Source of the DNA: Indioceanicola profundi
Lineage (GTDB): Bacteria; Pseudomonadota; Alphaproteobacteria; Azospirillales; Azospirillaceae
NCBI RefSeq assembly: GCF_003568845.1
Contig: NZ_CP030126.1
Span: 2,711,501 to 2,775,500, forward strand
Length of the DNA: 64,000 nt
Direction of reading: 5' to 3'
Positions within the stretch are counted from its first letter, which is position 1. Each line of letters starts with the position of its first letter. Shown piece after piece: positions 52,550-63,981 of this stretch. Below the pieces are notes generated by a model, which worked only from the letters and a program-made list of their open reading frames with translations, did no database searches and was not told the DNA's origin. The position numbers were made by a program, and so were the translations under genes.

Positions 52550-53806
52550 TCAGAACCGGACGCGGGCGCCGGTCATGACGCCGAGAACGTCGCGGTAGTT
52601 CACGCCGCCGGCATCCAGCTCGTGATTCCGGACCGAGACATAGACTTCGGAGGAGATCGCATCGAGCTGCTGCACCATGGTGACGCCATAGGCAGTTGCA
52701 TCGCTTGCAACCCCGACCGTGACGCCGGCGGTCGTGGCAGTGCGGATGTCGCTACCTTCGTAGTAATCGATCGCGAAGGCCGTCTGGCCGATCGGCGAGA
52801 ACTTGGCGGCGTAGCCGAGCTTGCCGTACCAGTAGGTGGCCGAGTCGATCGTGCCGGTGTTGTAGTTCTGCTCGCCGGCTGCGACGGTGGCGTTGATGCC
52901 CGATGCCAGCTTGACGGAGATGGAGCCGGCGTAGCCGTCCTCGAACGGAGAGCCGAAGTCGTCGGCGAAGTCCCAGTAGCCGACGGCGGCAGACACGGAA
53001 GTGTCCCCGAACTTGCCGGCATAGCGCAGCGCGGCGTCGTAGTTCCCGCCGTGGCTGGCGCTCGCCGAGGCGGTGAAGCCGGCGATGGAGGTGGTGTCGA
53101 ACCGGACACGGTCGTCACGGTTCAGACCGTCGAAGTTCTGGAACGCGGACTGGACGTTCACAGTCGTCGAGGCCCCGCCGGTCGCAAAGTTCAGACCGCC
53201 GAAGGTGGCGCCGATGTCGGAATAGATGCCGAGGTTCGCCGTGCCGGACAGGTCGACTTCGGAGACGACGTTGGAGGCCATGTCGCCCTGGCCGAGCCAG
53301 ATGCGGCCGACATTCTCAACCTGCGCCCAGACTTCCATCTTGCGCTCGTTGAAGCTCAGCGCCGTGGACTGGCTTTCAAGGCCGGTGCTGCGTGCATTGT
53401 TGGAGATCGCCTCCAACTCCAGCACGGAGCCGAGCGACAGGCTGTCATTCACCTTGCCCGACGCGCTGATGTTGAAGCGCGAGGACGCGCCGTTGTTGTC
53501 GACGAACAGGAAGTCGTCGTCAGCGCCGTTGTCGGCGTAGGTGACAGCGCGGTTGATCCAGCCGCCGAAGGTGACCTTCACCTTCGGATTGCCCTGGGCA
53601 ATCGTCGGGGCCGCGGTGACGGTCGGGGCCGGGGCCGCCGCCGGGGACTTCTCCAGCCGCTCGATGCGGTTCAGCAGTTCCTGAACCTGGCCGCGAAGCA
53701 TCTCGACTTCGGAGTTCTGGGCTGCCGCGGGGGCCGCCGACGCCAGCATCAAACCAATTACAGCGCCACCCGTCATCAGGGCGGTCCGGGCGCTACGAGT
53801 AAACAT
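52550..53806 (-). CDS. Porin (outer-membrane, alphaproteobacterial trimeric type)
   Basis: A 418-residue outer-membrane channel: signal peptide (about residues 1-30, ending AAAAQ), a short coiled coil (SEVEMLRGQVQELLNRIERLEKS) that may bind peptidoglycan, and beta strands with VKVTFGGWINRAVTYADNGADDDFLFVDNNGASSRF as in the DcaP/porin_4-like group. It ends in the outer-membrane Phe (GARVRF). ATG 53806 has a strong GGAGGAG ribosome binding site; the codon use and this site suggest high expression. Confidence 0.92.
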   Translation of the reverse strand: MFTRSARTALMTGGAVIGLMLASAAPAAAQNSEVEMLRGQVQELLNRIERLEKSPAAAPAPTVTAAPTIAQGNPKVKVTFGGWINRAVTYADNGADDDFLFVDNNGASSRFNISASGKVNDSLSLGSVLELEAISNNARSTGLESQSTALSFNERKMEVWAQVENVGRIWLGQGDMASNVVSEVDLSGTANLGIYSDIGATFGGLNFATGGASTTVNVQSAFQNFDGLNRDDRVRFDTTSIAGFTASASASHGGNYDAALRYAGKFGDTSVSAAVGYWDFADDFGSPFEDGYAGSISVKLASGINATVAAGEQNYNTGTIDSATYWYGKLGYAAKFSPIGQTAFAIDYYEGSDIRTATTAGVTVGVASDATAYGVTMVQQLDAISSEVYVSVRNHELDAGGVNYRDVLGVMTGARVRF

Positions 53807-53991
53807 GTGCAACTCCTCCCGCTGGGGATCTCACCCCTATTTGCAGTGCCCCGCCAGAATGATGATTTTCCTCTGGGACTCAAGCTCCGCGGGGATTGGA
53901 GCCGCGGGAAAGCACGCGCATGTTGCCGGTTCGACACACAATCACCGCCCCAAAGGCCCACCACCTCCACTTTTGTTGCAAAGATGTTAAG

Positions 53992-54585
53992 TCATTCTGG
54001 ACGTGTACATGCAGCCGCCTCGCGTAGCCATGGCCAGCGCGCCTTGTAGCTGGCCACCTTCTCGGCATAACGGGCCGGATTGCGCAGCAGCGGGCAGGGA
54101 CGGAGCAGCCCCTGCTCCATCTCCTCCAGCCCGTAGGGGGCGAAGAGCCGGGCAATCCCGCCATCGGCATCCGGCTGCACGCCGACGCAGGTGCCGGCCA
54201 CCAGGAAGCGGCTGATGCCATCCGTTGCGGAGGACAGCGGCGCATAGGGCACGCCGAATTTCCGCTCGTACCAGAGATGGACCCGCGCCTGGTTGCGCAC
54301 TTCCACTACAGCGCCCTGGGCCGCCAGATCGGCGAAAAGCCGCTCCGCCGCGCGGATGGCCCGGTCCTCCGCCTCATAGGACAGGTCGGCCGAATCGAAG
54401 TAGAAGACATCGTAATCCTTCACGTCGGCGTCCGGCGGCCTTCCCGACTTCAGGTTCCAGACCGCCTGATACAGGCAGCCGGCCACCAGCCAGCAGTCCG
54501 GCAGGCCGAGGGCGGGCAGCCGGCGCAGGATCTCGCCATTCAGCGGGTTGCGCAGGATGGCGGCGATGAATTCGTCCTCGGTCAT
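53992..54585 (-). CDS. Nucleotidyltransferase-like protein (NTP_transf_6/DUF925 type)
   Basis: A 197-residue protein: DCWLVAGCLYQAVWNLKSGRPPDADVKDYDVFYFD carries the nucleotidyltransferase-fold GxxxN...DxD pattern with its two Asp (about residues 53-58), and VEVRNQARVHLWYERKFG and RCGL-like end match the DUF925 family. Substrate unknown. ATG 54585 is chosen; GTG/ATG upstream alternatives give 8 more residues. Confidence 0.9.
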   Translation of the reverse strand: MTEDEFIAAILRNPLNGEILRRLPALGLPDCWLVAGCLYQAVWNLKSGRPPDADVKDYDVFYFDSADLSYEAEDRAIRAAERLFADLAAQGAVVEVRNQARVHLWYERKFGVPYAPLSSATDGISRFLVAGTCVGVQPDADGGIARLFAPYGLEEMEQGLLRPCPLLRNPARYAEKVASYKARWPWLREAAACTRPE

Positions 54586-54664
54586 GGCGGCGAATCTACC
54601 CCTCGCCATCCGTCAGCCCAGGCCCTAACTTCCGACCGTCCGGAACGCATCCATCTCTCCGTCC

Positions 54665-55555
54665 ATGGTGACCATGACCTCCGCAATCCCCTTGATCGAC
54701 GGCCTGTCCCGCGTGGCCGACCGTTATGACGGCTTCATCCTGGACCTCTGGGGGGTGGTGCATGACGGGGCGGAGCCCTATCCCGGCGTGCCGGAGTGCC
54801 TGGCCAAGCTGAAGCGCCGGGGCAAGCGGGTCTGCCTGCTGTCCAATGCGCCGCGCCGGATTGCCTCCAGCCGGGCCAAGCTGGACGGGATGGGAATCAC
54901 CGCCGATCACTATGACGCCCTCTACACCTCTGGCGAGGCGAGCTGGGAGGCGTTGCGCGACCCGCCGGACGCTTGGCATATCGCCCTGGGCTCCCGCCTG
55001 CTGCATATCGGCCCGCCGCGCGACAACGACGTCTATGCCGGGCTGCCGGGCCGCGTCCGCGTGACCGACCCGGCCGAAGCGGACTTCGTCGTCAACACCG
55101 GCATCGACGATTTCGACGAGACCCTGGCCGATTACGAAGGGGTGCTGCAGGCCTGCGCGGCGCGGCGCCTGCCCATGCTGTGCGCCAATCCGGACCTGGT
55201 CGTGGTGGTGCAGGGCCGCATGGTGATCTGCGCCGGCGAGTTGGCGCGGCGCTATGAGGAGCTGGGCGGCAGCGTGGCCTATCACGGCAAGCCGCATGCG
55301 CCGGTCTACCGCCGTTGCCTGGAGCTGCTGGGCGGGGTCGCGCCGGACCGGATCTGCATGGTGGGCGACAGCCTGCGCACCGATATCGCGGGCGCCAACG
55401 CGGCTGGGATCGACGGCATCCTGATCACCGGCGGCATCCACCGGGAGGAGCTGGGCACCGAATGGGGAGCCCACCCGGACCCGGAGCGGCTGGGCGCTCT
55501 CGCCGCCGCCAGCGGCCACCGTCCGACGGCGGCGATGCCCCGGCTGGCATGGTAG
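54665..55555 (+). CDS. HAD-IIA family hydrolase (TIGR01459-like)
   Basis: A 296-residue HAD phosphatase of the NagD-like group with cap type C2: motif I GFILDLWGVVHDG (first Asp kept), motif II LLSNAPRR, the Lys of HGKPHAPVYRRCL and motif IV MVGDSLRTDIAGANAAGI. Relatives hydrolyse sugar or nucleotide phosphates. ATG 54665 or 54674 (MTSAIPL). Monocistronic. Confidence 0.93.
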   Translation: MVTMTSAIPLIDGLSRVADRYDGFILDLWGVVHDGAEPYPGVPECLAKLKRRGKRVCLLSNAPRRIASSRAKLDGMGITADHYDALYTSGEASWEALRDPPDAWHIALGSRLLHIGPPRDNDVYAGLPGRVRVTDPAEADFVVNTGIDDFDETLADYEGVLQACAARRLPMLCANPDLVVVVQGRMVICAGELARRYEELGGSVAYHGKPHAPVYRRCLELLGGVAPDRICMVGDSLRTDIAGANAAGIDGILITGGIHREELGTEWGAHPDPERLGALAAASGHRPTAAMPRLAW

Positions 55556-55571
55556 GCGGCAAAACCCGGGA

Positions 55572-55958
55572 TCAGTCCTCGGCCTTCTCGGGCGTTTCGG
55601 TCGAGAACACGTCCATGGCGCGCTCGAACACGCCGCTGGACGCGCCGGGTCCGTCGAATCGGGCCTGGCTTTCCTCCAGCCCGGTGAGGCGGACGGTGGC
55701 CTCCCGGAAGTAGCTGAGAATGAAGACCCGAAGGGCCGCCGTCAGTGAGCTGTCGCCACGGCGGTGGTCCACCAGGGTGGCGATGTCATGGACTGATTTC
55801 ATCTCCCGCTTGCAGATATCGGCAAGACTGTCCCACTGCAACGGCTCCATCCGCACGCTGGTCCGCCGGCCGGACACCGTGATGTTCTTGCAGACGGATT
55901 GCATCACTTCCGGTGCTGTCGCATTCGGCTCTACCGCCGGACGCCGTCTTGCGGCCAT
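55572..55958 (-). CDS. Ribbon-helix-helix (RHH_4-type) DNA-binding protein, paralogue of the one at 33.5 kb
   Basis: A 128-residue protein: VCKNITVSGRRTSVRMEPLQWDSLADICKREMKSVHDIATLV then SLTAALRVFILSYFREAT, the same core as the protein at 33491-33904 with a different N- and C-terminus. ATG 55958 has GGAAGG six bases upstream. Divergent from the methylmalonyl-CoA mutase gene, which it could regulate together with itself. Confidence 0.85.
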   Translation of the reverse strand: MAARRRPAVEPNATAPEVMQSVCKNITVSGRRTSVRMEPLQWDSLADICKREMKSVHDIATLVDHRRGDSSLTAALRVFILSYFREATVRLTGLEESQARFDGPGASSGVFERAMDVFSTETPEKAED

Positions 55959-55995
55959 CTGAACCTTCCAACCAACCACATCCAAAACGTTGGTC

Positions 55996-56014
55996 GTGAA
56001 GATATGACCTTCAC
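55996..56014. promoter_or_regulatory. Inverted repeat in the RHH/mutase divergent region
   Basis: GTGAAG-N7-CTTCAC, about 40 bases upstream of the ribbon-helix-helix gene and about 40 bases upstream of the mutase promoter -35. A candidate operator for autoregulation. Confidence 0.4.
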
Positions 56015-56053
56015 TAGTATGACACAACGTTTCTTCGTTAACCTCTGCGTAAG

Positions 56054-56082
56054 ATGACAGCGCTGCGGCATGGGTCTATAGT
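56054..56082 (+). promoter_or_regulatory. Promoter of the methylmalonyl-CoA mutase gene
   Basis: ATGACA (56054-56059), 17-base spacer, TATAGT (56077-56082): one mismatch to consensus in each box. Confidence 0.7.
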
Positions 56083-56147
56083 AGCGGCCACTGTATGACC
56101 GGCGGGAAATTGCCCGCCCAACCAATGACTTGCCAGTGGGAGGGCAT

Positions 56148-58301
<2,154 letters not shown>

Positions 58302-58309
58302 GGAGGAGA

Positions 58310-58342
58310 GGACCGGCACCGCCTTCACAGCGGCGCCGGTCC
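58310..58342 (+). terminator. Possible terminator hairpin after the mutase gene
   Basis: 8-bp stem GGACCGGC (58310-58317) / GCCGGTCC (58335-58342), about 9 bases after the stop. No T run follows, so this may be a processing hairpin instead. Confidence 0.4.
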
Positions 58343-58480
58343 GTAGCATCATGCCCTGGGAAGGTGTGGCTGGCGTCTGACCCAGCCATGAGCGGCACGT
58401 AACGGGCCGGTGAATTTTGTAACGGCAGTGTCACTGCCCGCGACAGCCGGCCGGGACGCGCAATTATAGGGGAAGTTCCC

Positions 58481-59680
58481 GTGACCCAGCGCAGGATGCG
58501 AACCATGAACGCCCCCGCCCTCCCCGACCGCCCTCGGCTTCAACCCGGTGTCCCCGCCGGCGGCATCGCCGCGCTCGCAGTCGCGGGCGTGATGCTGGTC
58601 TGGGGTCTGGTGGCCGGTGGAAATGAGGAGCAGCGGGACTTCGCAGCACCTCGTGCGCCTCAAGCGCCCCACGCCCCTCTGGCACCGCTCGCGCCCATTC
58701 CGCCGCTGCCCCATATTTCGGTCGGACATGAGGATATCCAGGGCGTCGTCGCCGAAGCCATGCGCAACGTGGATGTCGAGGCGATCCGCCGCGATGCCAT
58801 GGCCGCGGTGGAGGATGCCCGGCGGGAGATGGAGGCGATGCAGACCGAGATGCAGCGCTCGACCGGCCAGCGCGCCACCGCCGCCGGCCAGTTCCATGGG
58901 ACCGACGCCATCGATGCCGTCTATGAGGTGACCGGCGGCGTGAAGCTGGTCAATCTGCGCGGCGATCTGGTGATAAGCGCCGGAGCGCCCGGCCAGGTGC
59001 GGCTGATGGTGGAGGAAGGCGGCAGGAAGCTGAACACGGTCGTGGCGGACGGGCAGCTCACCGTCACCGGGATGGGAGACCAGAGCCCGGTGACCGCGAT
59101 ACTGGAGATCCCGGCGGACAGCCACCTGTTCCTGGCGGCGTTCAGCGGGGACCTATCCCTGGACGGCAGCTTCCATGGGGACCTGACCGCCGACATCATG
59201 TCCGGCGACATCGCGGCGGAGCAACTCGCCAGCGCCACCATCCAGATCCATAACCGCGGCGACGTATCGGTGGATCGGGTGGACGGCAAGCTCGGCCTGT
59301 CCGTTTATGGCAGCGGCGACTTCTCCGCCAATCAGGTCGGGTCGCTCGCCCTGGAACTGCCGGGCCGGTCCAGCATCTCCATCGAGCGCGTCGCCGACGG
59401 CGCGTTCATGTCCATTCCAGGCCGGGCGGAAGTGCATATCGGCGAGGTGTCGGGCCCGGTGAAGGCCGCCTTCATGGGCTCCGGCGAGATCACGGTGGAA
59501 CGCGGGCGGGCGGAAAGCCTGAACGTGGCCATGCTGGGCAATGGCGACTTCACCTTCACCGGCACCGCCGTGGACCCCGAGCTGTTCATGGGCGGGTCCG
59601 GAACCATCCTGGTCCCGAACATCGAGGGCACGCCGCGCATCCACCGCGCCGGGTCCGGCGATATCGTCACGAAGCACTGA
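58481..59680 (+). CDS. DUF2807-type beta-helix protein, membrane-anchored
   Basis: A 399-residue protein. One hydrophobic segment near residue 35-50 (AALAVAGVMLVWGLV) anchors or exports it; a Pro/Ala linker and coiled coil (about 85-125: AIRRDAMAAVEDARREMEAMQTEMQR) precede a repetitive beta region (GDLVISAGAPGQVRLMVEEGG, GDLSLDGSFHGDLTADIMSGDIAAEQLA, GSGEITVERGRAESLNVAMLGNGDFTFTG) of the GIN/DUF2807 auto-transporter-adhesin-like type. GTG 58481 and ATG 58505 are both possible starts. Role unknown; envelope or stress associated. Confidence 0.8.
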   Translation: MTQRRMRTMNAPALPDRPRLQPGVPAGGIAALAVAGVMLVWGLVAGGNEEQRDFAAPRAPQAPHAPLAPLAPIPPLPHISVGHEDIQGVVAEAMRNVDVEAIRRDAMAAVEDARREMEAMQTEMQRSTGQRATAAGQFHGTDAIDAVYEVTGGVKLVNLRGDLVISAGAPGQVRLMVEEGGRKLNTVVADGQLTVTGMGDQSPVTAILEIPADSHLFLAAFSGDLSLDGSFHGDLTADIMSGDIAAEQLASATIQIHNRGDVSVDRVDGKLGLSVYGSGDFSANQVGSLALELPGRSSISIERVADGAFMSIPGRAEVHIGEVSGPVKAAFMGSGEITVERGRAESLNVAMLGNGDFTFTGTAVDPELFMGGSGTILVPNIEGTPRIHRAGSGDIVTKH

Positions 59681-59721
59681 TCACGGGTTTCCGCCGTTCA
59701 CGGCTGACCGGGCTGAGGCCG

Positions 59722-60159
59722 TCAGGCTTCCAGCCGGTCGGCCATGGCGGCCAGCAGCCGGTCCAGCCCGGCCCGATGCTCCGGCTCCAATTGATAGAAG
59801 GCGGCCCCCATCCGGTCGCCCCGGCGCCAGGCCACGATCGCCTCCCCCGCCAGATCCAGCGTCACGTCGGTACGGTCGGCACCGTTCCCGTCGCAGGTCA
59901 CCGACAGGCTGAAGGCGAACCGGTCCTGCCGGTCCAGCACGCCGCGATAGCCGATCAGCTTCATGCCGCCCCGCGACACGTCGCCGAGGCCGACCATGAT
60001 GCCGTCCACGCGGGCGAAGCCCCTCAGGTCGGTCAGGCGCGGCGCGCTCCGACGGTTCGGCCACCAGATCCGTTCCAGCCAGAATGACGCCTTCCAGGGC
60101 GAGGCCGGGCGGCGGCTCGCCAACTCCGGCGACGGGATCAGGATTTCGGGGCTGGCCAT
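59722..60159 (-). CDS. PilZ-like domain protein
   Basis: A 145-residue protein with the PilZ features RRSAPR (about residues 36-41, the RxxxR arm) and DVSRGGMKL (about 60-68, the D/NxSxxG motif), then a beta barrel and GEAIVAWRRGDRMGAAFYQLEPEHRAGLDRLL. This suggests cyclic di-GMP binding. The linker between the two motifs is longer than normal, so the call is probable, not certain. Confidence 0.7.
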   Translation of the reverse strand: MASPEILIPSPELASRRPASPWKASFWLERIWWPNRRSAPRLTDLRGFARVDGIMVGLGDVSRGGMKLIGYRGVLDRQDRFAFSLSVTCDGNGADRTDVTLDLAGEAIVAWRRGDRMGAAFYQLEPEHRAGLDRLLAAMADRLEA

Positions 60160-60358
60160 TTCGGATGCCTCCCTTGGGGAGCCTCCTTTTTGTCACGACA
60201 ACCGCGGACGGTGAAGCTGTCCATTCGTCGTCTATCTTCAGGGGAATATAGCCCTGCCGGCCTATGGCGGACTAGACCGGGCGACGGGCGGGTTTGACGC
60301 GGGCGCCGCCTGCGGAGCACACTCCCTGCTGTTCCCGCAATCACCGACGCAGCCTGCC

Positions 60359-61354
60359 ATGCCGGACCAGACCGCCCCGCAAGAGCTTGCCGCCCGCCTG
60401 TTGCAGGGGGACCGGCGGGCGCTGGCCAGGGCCATCACGCTGACCGAATCGACCCGCGCGGATCACCGGGACCAGGCGGACGCGCTGCTGGCGGAGGTGC
60501 TGCCCCAGACAGGTCGGTCCGTGCGCATCGGCATCTCCGGCGTGCCCGGCGTGGGCAAGTCCACCTTCATCGAGGCATTCGGGCTGCACACCATCGGCCA
60601 GGGCCACAGGGTAGCGGTGCTGGCCATCGACCCGACCAGCCAGCGCACGGGCGGCTCCATCCTGGGCGACAAGACCCGGATGGAGGAGCTGTCGCGGCAC
60701 CCGTCCGCCTTCATCCGTCCCTCCCCCGCCGGCAGCACGCTGGGCGGCGTCGCCCGCCGCACGCGCGAGGCCATGCTGCTGGTGGAGGCGGCGGGATTCG
60801 ACGTGGTGATCGTGGAGACGGTGGGGGTGGGCCAGTCGGAGACCGCGGTGGCCGACATGGTGGATCTGTTCCTGCTGCTGCTGCCCCCGGCCGGCGGGGA
60901 TGAGTTACAGGGCATCAAGAAGGGCATCGTGGAACTGGCCGACCTGATTGTCGTCAACAAGGCCGACGGCGATCTGGCCGCCGCCGCCCGCCATGCCGTT
61001 GCGGAGTACCGCCATGCGCTGGCCATGCTTCGTCCGCCGCAGAGCGCATGGCGTGTGCCGGTGCTGTCCTGCTCCGCCCTGACCGGGGCCGGCATCGACA
61101 AGGTCTGGGACAGCATCGGCCGATACCGGGACACGCTGGCCGGCGAGGGCGGTATCGAGCGTCGGCGGGCGGAGCAGGCGCGCGCCTGGATGTGGAACGA
61201 GATCAAGGAAAACCTGATCGCCGCCTTCTCCGCCGACCCTGCCGTGCGGGCGGAGCTGAAGCTGCTCGAGCGGGAGGTGGCGGAGGGCGCCACCACGCCC
61301 GGCCTCGCCGCCAAGCGCCTGCTGGGCCTCTTCCGCGGTCAGGCCGGATCATAG
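60359..61354 (+). CDS. meaB: MeaB, methylmalonyl-CoA mutase-associated GTPase
   Basis: A 331-residue G3E-type GTPase that protects and reloads the mutase with adenosylcobalamin. P-loop GVPGVGKS at residues 61-68, [36 protein letters not shown] (switch and G3) and VVNKADGD (G4) are all conserved. Its partner is scpA 2 kb upstream on the same strand. Confidence 0.96.
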   Translation: MPDQTAPQELAARLLQGDRRALARAITLTESTRADHRDQADALLAEVLPQTGRSVRIGISGVPGVGKSTFIEAFGLHTIGQGHRVAVLAIDPTSQRTGGSILGDKTRMEELSRHPSAFIRPSPAGSTLGGVARRTREAMLLVEAAGFDVVIVETVGVGQSETAVADMVDLFLLLLPPAGGDELQGIKKGIVELADLIVVNKADGDLAAAARHAVAEYRHALAMLRPPQSAWRVPVLSCSALTGAGIDKVWDSIGRYRDTLAGEGGIERRRAEQARAWMWNEIKENLIAAFSADPAVRAELKLLEREVAEGATTPGLAAKRLLGLFRGQAGS

Positions 61355-61367
61355 GCTGGAGCGGCGG

Positions 61368-61928
61368 TCAGTAGCGGACGCAGGCTTCGCAGGGCCGCGA
61401 CACCCGCCATGTGCCCGGCTGCTCCTCCACCGGGCTCACCTGATACTGGAGCCGACGTCCGGACGGTCCCGGCCCCTTGGTTCCGCAATACATGCTCCAC
61501 CCCTCCGCCACCTCGGTGATTCCCTCGCAATAGAGCAGGGTCGCGGTCGGGCCCTGGGCCACGCGGGTATCCACGGTGATACCGGGTTCGGTCTGGCAGA
61601 TCGCCAGCGGCGACCAGTCCTTCCGTCCGGCGGCAAGGATGTCGAGCAAAGGTCCCGGCAGGCTGAACAGGTGGCGGGCATCGGCCGCCACCTCCGGCGG
61701 GCCGGCGGCCGGGCTGACATAGCCGACGCAGGCTCCGCGGTCCAATGCCGGCCGGTCGGCATTCTGCTGCACGAAGGTCATCAGGGCGGCCGTGACCGCC
61801 TGCTCGAAGCGACGGCCTTCGGCGGGCACGGTCTGGACCGTGTCCTCGGTCGCCGCCCCGGCCGGAGCGGACTGGGCGGCGAGCAGCAGCAGCAGGGAAA
61901 TGACCGGCAGAAGGGACGGGATGGTCAC
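61368..61928 (-). CDS. Exported hypothetical protein (186 aa)
   Basis: Signal peptide (TIPSLLPVISLLLLLAAQSAPAGAA) followed by a soluble domain with six or more Cys (RGACVGYV, AICQTEPG, LLYCEGI, YCGTKG, PCEACVRY), so it is probably disulphide-rich and periplasmic. No family recognised. It is converging with meaB and lies downstream of the barrel-like protein on the same strand, with a 63-base gap. Confidence 0.7.
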   Translation of the reverse strand: MTIPSLLPVISLLLLLAAQSAPAGAATEDTVQTVPAEGRRFEQAVTAALMTFVQQNADRPALDRGACVGYVSPAAGPPEVAADARHLFSLPGPLLDILAAGRKDWSPLAICQTEPGITVDTRVAQGPTATLLYCEGITEVAEGWSMYCGTKGPGPSGRRLQYQVSPVEEQPGTWRVSRPCEACVRY

Positions 61929-61991
61929 GGCGGCGCTCCATCGCGGTGGTGCGACGTCAACCGCCGGCTGGCCTCCCCGCTCCCGTCCCCG

Positions 61992-62966
61992 TCAGAAGCG
62001 CATGCTGGTTCCCAGACGCAGGGCATGGTCCCCGCTCTCCTGCCAGTCGAAACCGGCATTCAGCCGGACCGGCTGGCCATGCATCTCCCACATGGTCAGC
62101 TCGGCGCCGACCTGCCCCGCTTCGCCCACCATGTTGGCGCGCAGGCTGCTCAGCCCGGATTTGGCCAGGAAGGTGAAGCGTGCCGGCCGGTATTCCAGCC
62201 CCAGGCTGTTCACCGTCTCCGTCCCGAAATCCTCCATCCCGGCGGTGATCCGCCAGCCCGCCTGCCCCTGCGTGCAGGCGGTGCCCCAGCTTGTCCGCAG
62301 ATATCCCGACCAAGCGCCGATCCCATGATCGTCCCGCCCGGCGCTGAAGCTGCTGCTGACATCGTTGGGCATCCAGAGGGATGAACAGTCGCCCTTGAGG
62401 GAGAAGGACTGGTTCAGCGACTCCGTCCCGACCCGCACCCCGACCAGGCTGTCCAGCCCGAGAATGGAAAGCGTGCTGTCGGCCGCGATGCCCTGGGACA
62501 GATAGCCCCGCGGATCGGCCCGGAACGTCAGGCGCTCCAGCTCCAGCGTGCCCAGCGTCAAGGTCTGGAGGGAGCGGGCCGCAGGCTGCGCCGCCTCTGG
62601 CAGGGGGACCGGCGCGTCCAGACCCAGCTTGGCCTTCGCCCCGTCATAGAGCCGCCCCACCAGATTCGCCAAGGTGGCGAAGAGCGCCCCGCGCCCCTGG
62701 TCCAGCGTGGTGCCGGCATCCGTTCCCAGGGGATCGTAATCCGGCATCAGGCGATGCCGCGTATCATGGCTCGCCAGCGTTTCGGCGACGGCAGGTACGG
62801 TCAGACTGCCGGCCAGCAGCGCCAACACGGTTGCCGCGGCATGTCCGGCCTGTCGAATCGTGGGGTTTCCCCCGGTTGCGGATGCCGCGCAGCGTTCCCC
62901 AGCCACAGCGCACTCCCCGAATCGCCCTGCATTCCGGAAAAGCGTACCGACGACTCCTTTAGCCAT
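61992..62966 (-). CDS. Putative outer-membrane beta-barrel protein of unknown family
   Basis: A 324-residue protein with a hydrophobic export segment at about residues 42-62 (HAAATVLALLAGSLTVPAVAE), a Leu-rich middle and, from about residue 145, alternating strands (LTFRADPRGYL, VGVRVGTESLNQSFSLKG, GWRITAGMEDF, VNSLGLEYRPARFTFLAKSG, VRLNAGFDWQ) ending in Phe (LGTSMRF). The long N-terminus before the export segment suggests the true start is internal. Function unknown. Confidence 0.65.
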   Translation of the reverse strand: MAKGVVGTLFRNAGRFGECAVAGERCAASATGGNPTIRQAGHAAATVLALLAGSLTVPAVAETLASHDTRHRLMPDYDPLGTDAGTTLDQGRGALFATLANLVGRLYDGAKAKLGLDAPVPLPEAAQPAARSLQTLTLGTLELERLTFRADPRGYLSQGIAADSTLSILGLDSLVGVRVGTESLNQSFSLKGDCSSLWMPNDVSSSFSAGRDDHGIGAWSGYLRTSWGTACTQGQAGWRITAGMEDFGTETVNSLGLEYRPARFTFLAKSGLSSLRANMVGEAGQVGAELTMWEMHGQPVRLNAGFDWQESGDHALRLGTSMRF

Positions 62967-63237
62967 GTTGTGAAAACACCTGAGTTACCTCTTATGCCCA
63001 AACTTGTCCCAGCGGATCGGGGCGGAATGGCGGTTTTCCTGGGGAAAGGCCGGGGCGGCGACCTCTGCCCGACCGGACGAGGTGCGGCAGACATGCCGCG
63101 CTGGCACTGAAATGAAACACCGGACCTTATGCGGGGCTGGACGCGCGCAGGTCGCATTGTCCAGAGTTGCGCCACCCGGACGGTGGGGCGGAATGCGCCG
63201 TTCTGCTGTATCGGGCGGACCAACGCAGGTTTCCCGG

Positions 63238-63981
63238 ATGACGACAAGGCACGACATGGGCCGCGACCCCGGACCGATCACCAGCCCGCTGGGCGAAGAC
63301 CTGACCGCCGAGGATGTCGCGGCATATCTGCGCGACCATCCGGATTTCCTGGCCAACCGGCCCGACCTGATCCCGCATCTGGTTCCCCCGGCCGCCGACC
63401 GCGGGGACGGCGTGCTGGACATGCAGTATTTCCTGCTCCAGAAGCTGCGGGCGCAGTTGGAGGGCCTGCAGGAGCAGCAGCGGGAGCTGATCGCCACCAC
63501 GCGGGCCAATCTGAACAACCAGAACCGCGTCCATGCCGCGGTCCTGTTTCTGCTGGACGCCGCCAGTTTCGAGCAGCTGGTCCAGACCATTGCCACCGAT
63601 CTGGCCGTGCTGCTGGACCTGGATGTCGCCGCCTTGGCGGTGGAGGGCGTGTCGTCCGACATGCCCCATATCCACCGCAGCGGCGTGCGCGTGCTGGAGC
63701 CGGGCACGGTGGATAAGTGGCTGGGCACCAAGCGCGATCTGGTGCTGCGGGAGAACAGCCCCGGCCTGCCGGAAATCTACGGCGCGCAGGGGGCCGGCAT
63801 GGTGCGTTCGGAAGCGCTGGTGCGGCTGCGCATCGGCGCCGACGCGCCGCAGGGCATCCTGGCGCTCGGCTCGCGCGAGCCGGACATGTTCCACCAGGGC
63901 CAGGGCACCGAGCTGCTGACCTTCCTGGCCCGCGTGGTGGAGCGCGCGATCCGCATGTGGCTGGACATCCCGCGGGCATAG
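63238..63981 (+). CDS. DUF484 family protein
   Basis: A 247-residue protein with the family opening LTAEDVAAYLRDHPDFLANRPDLIPHL and a GAF-like domain (LVQTIATDLAVLLDLDVAALAVEG to APQGILALGSREPDMFHQGQGTELLTFLARVVERAIRMWL). DUF484 often precedes xerC; the right edge of the window prevents checking that. ATG 63238 or 63256. Confidence 0.92.
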   Translation: MTTRHDMGRDPGPITSPLGEDLTAEDVAAYLRDHPDFLANRPDLIPHLVPPAADRGDGVLDMQYFLLQKLRAQLEGLQEQQRELIATTRANLNNQNRVHAAVLFLLDAASFEQLVQTIATDLAVLLDLDVAALAVEGVSSDMPHIHRSGVRVLEPGTVDKWLGTKRDLVLRENSPGLPEIYGAQGAGMVRSEALVRLRIGADAPQGILALGSREPDMFHQGQGTELLTFLARVVERAIRMWLDIPRA

